A stretch of 8,032 nt of DNA, taken from Deltaproteobacteria bacterium (GTDB lineage Bacteria; Desulfobacterota_E; Deferrimicrobia; Deferrimicrobiales; Deferrimicrobiaceae). This document shows, in pieces, positions 1 through 4,201 of the stretch. The position numbers were made by a program, and so were the translations under genes. The notes beneath the pieces are model-generated. The model searched no databases and had not been told where the DNA came from. It saw only the letters and a program-made list of their open reading frames with translations. The DNA lies in the NCBI GenBank assembly GCA_023489025.1, contig JAMDCN010000121.1:1-8032 (forward strand). The letters run 5' to 3'. Numbering within the stretch: the stretch's first letter is position 1; every line of letters starts with the position of its first letter.

Positions 1-4
1 TCAA

Positions 5-1423
5 CTATCTCCTCCGCTTGTCCAGGTAGATCGCCTCTTCCACCTCCCGGCTCGGAACGTTCTCCCCGCCCGTCTTGATCATATCCTTCTTCCGGTCCAC
101 GACGGTGATGTAGCGGTCCGCATCCATGACGCCGATGTCTCCGGAGTGGAACCAGCCGCCCTTCATGGCCTCCTCCGTCTTCTCCGGCTCCTTGAAATAC
201 ATGATCAGGGCGTGGGGACCCTTCGCGCAGATCTCGCCGGGGATGCCCGGCGCGACGATCGGCGCACCGGCGTCGTCTTCGAGGCGGCTCTCCATGTTCA
301 GGCCGCCCAACCCCGCCGACCCGAGCTTGGCGAGCGCATCCCTGGCCTTGAGGATCGTATGGTACGGCGCCAGTTCCGTCTGGCCGTAGTAGTTGTAGAT
401 CTTCACGCCGGGAAGACGCTCCATCATCTCCTTGAGGATTTCCACGGGCATGATGGAGGCCCCGTAGTACGCCTTCTTCAAGGAGGAAAGATCCTGCCTG
501 CCGAATTCCGGATGCCGCAGCATCCCGATCCAGACCGTCGGGGGGGCGAAGAACATCGTGGCCTTGTACGCGGCGATATTCTTCAGGATCCGACCGACGT
601 CGGGCATCATGAGGACGTTCGTTCCCCCCAGCCAGAAGACCGGGTTCATGAAGACGTCCCGCTGGGCGCAGTGGTAGATGGGCAGGGCGTTGACGTTGAT
701 GTCGTCCTCGTCGTACTGACCGTCCACGATCGCCCCCATGTACTGGGCCATGAGAGCCTGATTGCTGATGATGACGCCCTTGGGCCGGGATTCCGTGCCG
801 CTGGTGTAAGTCATCTGGCAGGGGTCCTCGATGTGGAGGATGGTGTCCGGCTCCGTGTCGGGATAGTCGCCGTACCAGGCGTCGAAATTCCGGAAACGAT
901 CACTCGCCGGGGGCTGTCCCGCCACCTGGTCGGACCAGATGAAGGTTTTCACCGTCGGCATGTCGTCCATGACGTCCTTGACGAGATCGAAGAGGGCGTC
1001 TTCGACGATGAACACCTTGCTCTCCGAGTGGTTGATGCAATACGAAACGTCCTTCCCGCGGAGGAGATAGTTGATGGCCAGGTAGATCGCGCCGATCTTC
1101 GCGCACCCCAGCCAGGTGAGGACATGGTGGATCGTGTTGTGGGCCAGGATGGAGACCCTGTCGTATTTCCGCACCCCCAGGGCCGCCAGGGCGTTCGCCG
1201 TCCGGTTGCATTCCCTTTCCAACGCGGCGTAGGTGAGGGTCTTGTCCCCGAAGATCAGGGCCGGCTTGTCCGGGTAGCGGTAGGCGCTCCGGCGGATCAT
1301 GTCGGCGATGACCCATCGGTTCTCCTTGTTGTAGCGATTCATCAGGAAGTCGAGATTTTCCTTGTCGATGACTTTGTAACGGTCCTTCTCTTCCTCCGTC
1401 AACGGAAGCCGGTTCGCCGACAT
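5..1423 (-). CDS. Acyl-CoA synthetase (AMP-binding family), C-terminally truncated
   Basis: Adenylate-forming enzyme that would activate a carboxylic or fatty acid with ATP and load it onto CoA. The signature motifs are in order: P-loop YTSGTESRPKG (about residues 206-216; the usual TTG is TES here), YYGQTE (345-350), GGWFHSGD (422-429), and the hinge region DRKKDMIKTGGENV (443-456). The start is well supported: the ATG at 1421-1423 is preceded by AAGGAGG (1431-1437). The protein stops after 472 residues at ...EEAIYLDKRRR, whereas relatives continue for about 80-100 residues with the C-terminal lid domain that carries the catalytic lysine. The last four residues do not look like family sequence, so a frameshift just before the stop is likely; the window ends 4 bases beyond it. 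The gene is divergent from the YbaK gene. Substrate specificity cannot be told from the sequence. Confidence 0.9.
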   Translation of the reverse strand: MSANRLPLTEEEKDRYKVIDKENLDFLMNRYNKENRWVIADMIRRSAYRYPDKPALIFGDKTLTYAALERECNRTANALAALGVRKYDRVSILAHNTIHHVLTWLGCAKIGAIYLAINYLLRGKDVSYCINHSESKVFIVEDALFDLVKDVMDDMPTVKTFIWSDQVAGQPPASDRFRNFDAWYGDYPDTEPDTILHIEDPCQMTYTSGTESRPKGVIISNQALMAQYMGAIVDGQYDEDDINVNALPIYHCAQRDVFMNPVFWLGGTNVLMMPDVGRILKNIAAYKATMFFAPPTVWIGMLRHPEFGRQDLSSLKKAYYGASIMPVEILKEMMERLPGVKIYNYYGQTELAPYHTILKARDALAKLGSAGLGGLNMESRLEDDAGAPIVAPGIPGEICAKGPHALIMYFKEPEKTEEAMKGGWFHSGDIGVMDADRYITVVDRKKDMIKTGGENVPSREVEEAIYLDKRRR

Positions 1424-1466
1424 GTCATTTCCTCCTTCTTTGAAGCGGGGATGGGTTCGGGATATC

Positions 1467-1481
1467 CCGGTCGCCGACCGG
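1467..1481. repeat. Short perfect inverted repeat in divergent intergenic region
   Basis: CCGGTC and GACCGG are perfect 6-bp arms around a 3-nt centre (GCC). The repeat lies between the acyl-CoA synthetase start and the YbaK promoter, about 45 bp upstream of the synthetase ATG. It could be an operator for the divergent gene pair or a leader hairpin of the synthetase transcript. It is short enough to be chance in GC-rich DNA. Confidence 0.3.
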
Positions 1482-1531
1482 AGTCGCCTCGCCGCCCCAT
1501 TTTACGACGATCCGGGGATACGCGCTCCGGC

Positions 1532-1537
1532 TATAAT
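1532..1537 (+). promoter_or_regulatory. Perfect -10 hexamer upstream of the YbaK gene
   Basis: TATAAT matches the sigma-70 -10 consensus exactly, 27 bp upstream of the ATG at 1565. It stands out in a GC-rich intergenic region of about 140 bp. I see no good -35 at 16-18 bp spacing (the 17-bp position reads GATCCG), so the promoter would be weak or activator-assisted. A transcript starting near 1544 would have a leader of about 20 nt containing the GGAGGGG ribosome binding site (1554-1560). Confidence 0.5.
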
Positions 1538-1564
1538 GGCGGGAACGTTTCCTGGAGGGGGGCG

Positions 1565-2044
1565 ATGCGGACGCGCGGCGAGAACGAGGTGCGGGCGTTT
1601 TTCGAGTCCGCCGGTGTCCCGAAGGAGATCCACAGCTTCGAGGAGTCGACCCACAACTCGGAACTCGCCGCCCGGTCGCTCGGCGTCCAGGTGGGCCAGA
1701 TCGCGAAGACTATCCTGCTGCTCTCCGGGGAGACCGCGATCGTGGTCGTGATCTCCGGTGATCGCCGGGTGGACACGAAGAAGGTCCGCGCGCTCGGGTA
1801 CGGGAAGAGGGTGCGGCTGGCGGGGCCGGACGACGTGGTCGCGCGCACCGGGTTCGCCGTCGGGGCCGTGTCCCCGGTGGCCTTGCCCGACGGGGTGCCG
1901 ATATACCTCGACCGCTCCCTGCGCCGGTTCGACACGATCTACCCCGCGGCCGGGGAGACGAACAACATGTTCGCGACCACCCCCGACGAACTGCTCGCCC
2001 TCACCGGCGGCACCGAGGCGGACCTAGCCCTCGACCACGGCTGA
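1565..2044 (+). CDS. YbaK/EbsC-family aminoacyl-tRNA deacylase (trans-editing protein)
   Basis: A 159-aa single-domain protein of the YbaK/ProX superfamily. These proteins hydrolyse mischarged tRNAs such as Cys-tRNA(Pro) or Ala-tRNA(Pro) free in the cytoplasm. Visible features are the QIAKTILLL segment with the conserved catalytic lysine (K48), GDRRVDTKKV (about 65-74), the glycine/proline loop GAVSPVALP, and the terminal AGETNNMFATTPDELLAL signature. The length matches the family. The reading frame stays open far upstream, but that part is only the antisense of the synthetase gene. The ATG at 1565 is chosen because GGAGGGG lies 4 bp upstream, a TATAAT lies before it, and family homology begins there. 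It stands alone on the plus strand, divergent from the synthetase and convergent with the PAP2 gene. The exact tRNA edited is not predictable. Confidence 0.9.
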   Translation: MRTRGENEVRAFFESAGVPKEIHSFEESTHNSELAARSLGVQVGQIAKTILLLSGETAIVVVISGDRRVDTKKVRALGYGKRVRLAGPDDVVARTGFAVGAVSPVALPDGVPIYLDRSLRRFDTIYPAAGETNNMFATTPDELLALTGGTEADLALDHG

Positions 2045-2086
2045 TTTCGCCCGGTAGGGCCCGCAGCCCGGACAATCGGCGGAGGA

Positions 2087-2716
2087 TCAGAAACGGGTCT
2101 CGAGGCCGACGACCACTCCGTGCGGGAGCACCTGAACGAGGATCGGCGTCTCTCGATGGTGCGCGTACCACCCGGACAGAGCCCCGACGGCCCAACCGGC
2201 AAGGACGTCGGTTTGCCAGTGCGCCACGTTTCTTACGCGCGCCACGCCCACGTATAGCGGTAACAGCAGCAGCCCATATGCGGACGGATACTCGCTTCCA
2301 TATTCCAGGACGAGCGGGGTGACGAGCGACGCGGCGATCGCCGCCTCGCCGCTCGGGAAACCGTAATTCGAGCCGTGAGCGAACCATTCGTTGGGGTTAT
2401 CGGTTTTGGCCGGCCGCTCCCGCGTGAACGCGTACTTCATCGCGGTAGTCGAGCCGGCCGCCAGGATTTCCGAATCGATCGTCCGCCATAGAGTCTTGCC
2501 GAGCCGGGACTCCGACCCCTCCCACAGCGCACCACCGAGATCGGCTGCGCCGAGACCGACCATCAATCCCCGATATGCCTTGGGGTTCCAGATGCCCGAC
2601 TCGTCCTTATGGATCCGTCGATCGATGACGGACCAGCCACCGGCATACCCTGTGGCGGACAGGCCCAATATCATCACCAAACCTGCCGATATCGGCAACA
2701 ATCGGGCACGCCGCAT
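2087..2716 (-). CDS. Exported PAP2-family phosphatase with PSGE motif variant
   Basis: A 209-aa phosphatidic-acid-phosphatase-like (PAP2) protein, expected to dephosphorylate a lipid or other phosphate ester outside the cytoplasm. Motif 1 is K94-x6-R101-P102. Motif 2 is PSGE (121-124), where the classical motif is PSGH. Motif 3 is R160-x5-H166-x3-D170, with Ala instead of Ser before the Arg. The N-terminus is a clear signal peptide: RR, a hydrophobic core (LLPISAGLVMILGLSA), then GYA-GG as a likely cleavage site near residue 26. The start at 2716 is preferred because GAGG lies 6 nt upstream and the signal peptide begins directly. An in-frame ATG at 2749 would add 11 residues but has no ribosome binding site. 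The protein ends in Phe after short alternating hydrophobic residues. It is convergent with the YbaK gene (42 bp gap). The substrate is unknown. Confidence 0.85.
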   Translation of the reverse strand: MRRARLLPISAGLVMILGLSATGYAGGWSVIDRRIHKDESGIWNPKAYRGLMVGLGAADLGGALWEGSESRLGKTLWRTIDSEILAAGSTTAMKYAFTRERPAKTDNPNEWFAHGSNYGFPSGEAAIAASLVTPLVLEYGSEYPSAYGLLLLPLYVGVARVRNVAHWQTDVLAGWAVGALSGWYAHHRETPILVQVLPHGVVVGLETRF

Positions 2717-2779
2717 GGGGATCCTCGTGGAGGTATTTTTGAAATTCATGATTCGGAGCAGAATATCATGGCGCGAAGT

Positions 2780-2830
2780 GCCCGATATACTCGGGCAAAA
2801 ATCAGCATCGGGCCTGATCGGGAATCAGGT
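2780..2830. repeat. Cluster of overlapping short inverted repeats upstream of the PAP2 gene
   Basis: Three short dyads are packed into 50 bp. GCCCGA/TCGGGC are 6-bp arms with a 5-nt loop (2780-2796). ATCAG/CTGAT span 2801-2818. CCTGAT/ATCAGG are 6-bp arms with a 5-nt loop (2813-2829). The last two share the middle arm and so are mutually exclusive. The stretch 2750-2965 holds no gene that I can support. It contains these dyads, a direct repeat GTCCGGT at 2856-2862 and 2866-2872 (10 bp apart, one helical turn), and repeat copy 1. These could be regulatory sites for the PAP2 gene or the decayed end of a mobile element. Confidence 0.4.
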
Positions 2831-2873
2831 AAGGAGGATGTTCCAACCCGGTAGTGTCCGGTTTCGTCCGGTG

Positions 2874-2921
2874 TGGCGCGCCCATCTGAAAGAATTCGAA
2901 CCGCCTCGGAGATCGCCATCG
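2874..2921 (+). repeat. Dispersed 48-bp repeat, copy 1
   Basis: The unit runs from TGGCGCGCCCATCTGAAAGA to GCCATCG. The first 34 bp are identical to copy 2 at 3941, and 45 of 48 bp match overall. It lies at the left edge of the accessory region, directly downstream (on the minus strand) of the toxin-antitoxin operon. Read on the plus strand from the GTG at 2873, it encodes RPSERIRTASEI, as does copy 2, but the reading frame beyond has no recognisable protein. The left side here does not form the palindrome seen at copy 3. It is preceded by two GTCCGGT direct repeats. Confidence 0.85.
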
Positions 2922-2965
2922 TCCTGAACTACATGGGGATGGCGGCCGACAAATGGATCTTGTTT

Positions 2966-3154
2966 TTACGGGCAATAGACCTTGGGGTTCCGGTGCAACA
3001 TCTCCCGCAGGTCCTGCTCGCAACCAAGCCTTCTCCGCCGGTCGGCAGGGCGTTCGTACTCCTTGCTGTATTTTCCCGCCCCGTTCATTTTCCAGTTCTT
3101 GCACATAAGGCAACCGGCACGGCGATTCTTGGGACGTCCGCGTTTATGATTCAC
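2966..3154 (-). CDS. Small conserved-looking Cys-pair protein (62 aa)
   Basis: The GTG start at 3152-3154 lies 6 nt after the antitoxin stop codon (3161-3163), with a weak AAGG upstream, so the gene is probably cotranslated as third gene of the HigBA operon. The N-terminal half, RGRPKNRRAGCLMCKNWKMN (residues 5-24), is very basic and has a C-x-x-C pair. I recognise this RRAGCL-x-CK-x-x-K-x-NG pattern from short uncharacterised proteins in deltaproteobacterial genomes, but know no function for it. A single C-x-x-C could be half of a zinc site, implying dimerisation or nucleic-acid binding. The C-terminal part (E..RPADRRRRLGCEQDL) is charged and probably helical. It could instead be a fragment of a longer element-borne protein. 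There is no signal peptide or membrane segment. Confidence 0.6.
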   Translation of the reverse strand: MNHKRGRPKNRRAGCLMCKNWKMNGAGKYSKEYERPADRRRRLGCEQDLREMLHRNPKVYCP

Positions 3155-3160
3155 GGTTCG

Positions 3161-3478
3161 TTACCTTGCCTTCGACGGGACGAGATGCACTTCCAGCTTG
3201 CATCCCACGGCCCGGGCGTACTTCTTCAACGTGGCCAGCGTGGGGGAATGCGTGTCGGCAGAGAGGGCCGTCTCCAGCCGGGTGACGGCAGGGGGCCTGG
3301 TTCCCATCTTCGCCGCCACGCCGGCCTGCGTCAGGCCTGCCTTCCTTCGCGCCGCGAGCAACTGGCGCAACAGGGCGAACTCCGTATCAAGCTCGTCGTA
3401 CGCCGCCTTGAATTCGGGATCCTTTTCCCACGCTGCGACCATCTGGCGGTGCGTCCTGGTCGGTGCTTGTCTCTTCAT
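3161..3478 (-). CDS. higA: XRE-family antitoxin, HigA-like
   Basis: A 105-aa DNA-binding antitoxin. After an N-terminal helical extension (about 1-35), a helix-turn-helix of the XRE/Cro type spans about residues 37-92, with LAARRKAGLTQAGVAAKMGT then PPAVTRLE as the recognition region. It ends in a strand-like KLEVHLVP. By family analogy it binds and neutralises the upstream toxin and represses the operon through the inverted repeat at 3807-3830. The ATG at 3476-3478 is chosen because it overlaps the toxin stop as ATGA and gives the usual MKR-x-x-x-TR N-terminus. The in-frame ATG at 3487 would sit only one base after GAGG. Toxin-first gene order is typical of higBA and differs from relBE. Confidence 0.88.
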   Translation of the reverse strand: MKRQAPTRTHRQMVAAWEKDPEFKAAYDELDTEFALLRQLLAARRKAGLTQAGVAAKMGTRPPAVTRLETALSADTHSPTLATLKKYARAVGCKLEVHLVPSKAR

Positions 3479-3798
3479 GGCTTGCATACCTCTTTTTGCC
3501 GAGCCCGGGCGATGTCGAGTTCCCTTTGCGGCGTCTTGTCCGTCTTTTTGACGAACGAGTGAAGAATGACGATCCTCCGTCCGACTCTCGTGCAGTAGAA
3601 AACTCTTGCGATTCCTTCCCGCCCTCTCGGTCGCAGTTCGAAAAGCCCCTGTCCCATCGCCCTGGAATGCGGCATGCGGAGTTCAAGACCGAATTCCTCG
3701 AGAAGTTCGGTCAGTCTTGCATACGAGGCCCGTATCCCGGCGGGGAGCGCCTCGATTCCCAGCCGCACATCCTCACTGTAATAGTCGACCGTCCACAC
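3475..3798 (-). CDS. higB: RelE/ParE-superfamily toxin, HigB-like (phage Gp49-like)
   Basis: A 107-aa protein of the HigB/Gp49 (DUF891) type. By family this is expected to be a small mRNA-cleaving toxin acting on translating ribosomes. Visible signatures are the N-terminal MWTVDYY, the central GLFELRPRGREGIARVFYC (about 51-69), and the C-terminal ILHSFVKKTDKTP (78-90) followed by a basic helix RELDIARARQKE. The length is normal and the protein looks intact. The start is a GTG (3796-3798), chosen because the family N-terminus begins exactly there; no Shine-Dalgarno sequence precedes it. Its stop overlaps the antitoxin start by 4 bases, indicating translational coupling. First gene of a probable three-gene operon. 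Confidence 0.9.
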   Translation of the reverse strand: MWTVDYYSEDVRLGIEALPAGIRASYARLTELLEEFGLELRMPHSRAMGQGLFELRPRGREGIARVFYCTRVGRRIVILHSFVKKTDKTPQRELDIARARQKEVCKP

Positions 3799-3806
3799 CG
3801 TGATGC

Positions 3807-3830
3807 CAACATAACATAGATGTTATGTTG
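3807..3830. promoter_or_regulatory. Perfect palindromic operator of the higBA-like operon
   Basis: CAACATAACAT, a 2-nt centre (AG), then ATGTTATGTTG: two perfect 11-bp arms. The AT-rich dyad contrasts with the GC-rich surroundings and lies 8 bp upstream of the toxin start codon. By position it is the natural autorepression site for the XRE antitoxin dimer. That role is inferred from higBA loci in general, not shown here. Confidence 0.85.
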
Positions 3831-3836
3831 CGACAA
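3808..3836 (-). promoter_or_regulatory. Putative promoter of the higBA-like operon overlapping its operator
   Basis: On the minus strand TTGTCG (3831-3836) is followed after 17 bp by TATGTT (3808-3813). Each matches the sigma-70 consensus at 4 of 6 positions. The -10 and nearly all of the spacer lie inside the palindrome, so a bound antitoxin would exclude RNA polymerase. Transcription would start near 3800, only a few bases from the GTG at 3798, so the toxin mRNA would be leaderless or nearly so. This fits the absence of a ribosome binding site. Confidence 0.55.
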
Positions 3837-3940
3837 GGGGATCCGGACAATATATCCGCAACCCCCGCGCAACCAGAGGGAGGCCCCGGTCTTGGGGGCG
3901 AAATGCCTACCTGTATGCAACTGATTAATGAAGAGATAAA
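3837..3940. other. Gene-free spacer between the toxin-antitoxin promoter and repeat copy 2
   Basis: No coding region is recognised here. The only structures are a possible GCCCC/GGGGC hairpin with a 7-nt loop around 3883-3899 and a weak CGGA/TCCG dyad around 3846-3860. No terminator-like T run is present. Together with repeat copy 2 and the regulator remnant that follows, no intact plus-strand gene lies between 3799 and 4157. Confidence 0.4.
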
Positions 3941-4002
3941 TGGCGCGCCCATCTGAAAGAATTCGAACCGCCTCCGAGATCCCAATCGAGGTGAACCTGA
4001 CG
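3941..4002 (+). repeat. Dispersed repeat, copy 2 (extended)
   Basis: The 48-bp core (3941-3988) matches copy 1 at 45 positions. It matches copy 3 with one mismatch plus one inserted C in copy 3. Similarity to copy 3 continues to CTGACG (4002). Across 3979-4002 the differences from copy 3 are mostly third-codon-position changes in the frame encoding IPIEV(N/D)LT: CCA/CCC, GAG/GAA and GTG/GTC. This suggests the right part came from a protein-coding gene. The left flank (AAGAGATAAA) does not extend the palindrome found at copy 3. It sits between the toxin-antitoxin promoter and a regulator remnant. Confidence 0.85.
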
Positions 4003-4045
4003 ATGCGTATGACTAAATCTGTTCCGCTCCGCGGGGCGACCACCG

Positions 4046-4201
4046 GACCTGTTCGCGCCGAAAAGCTCCCGCGTTGTCCGTTGGCTCCTGATCCATCCCG
4101 ACAAGTCGCTAACCCAACGAGAAATCGCCCGCTCCACCGGCATGGACGAGGGCTTCGTCAGCCGCATCGTTTCGCGCCTGGAGCGGGAAGGCCTGTGTGT
4201 C
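4046..4201 (+). pseudogene. Winged-helix (MarR-like) regulator remnant
   Basis: The plus-strand frame from 4046 reads DLFAPKSSRVVRWLLIHP, then TQREIARSTGMDEGFVSRIV and SRLEREGLCV. This is a textbook winged helix-turn-helix: helix 2, recognition helix, and the start of the wing. The frame is open only from 4013 (TGA at 4010-4012) and has no ATG or GTG ahead of the domain. The sequence turns into antisense of the SNF2 gene at about 4200. Both ends are therefore missing. Similar domains occur in uncharacterised regulators and AbiEi-like proteins, so this may be the stump of another toxin-antitoxin or defence regulator. The repeat copy 2 frame (IPIEVNLT) lies one base out of phase with it. Confidence 0.65.

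Noticed and set aside
146..1564. Long plus-strand open frame leading into the YbaK gene
   Set aside because: It is the antisense of the acyl-CoA synthetase, has no family-like residues, and the YbaK homology, ribosome binding site and -10 place the real start at 1565.
2874..2921. tRNA gene or tRNA 3' end in the repeats (GTTCGAAT resembles a T loop on the minus strand)
   Set aside because: The flanking bases cannot form the 5-bp T stem, and no acceptor, anticodon or D arm can be folded around it in any copy.
2873..3562. 229-codon plus-strand frame starting in repeat copy 1
   Set aside because: It is antisense to the toxin-antitoxin operon and the Cys-pair gene, both of which have convincing family motifs on the other strand.
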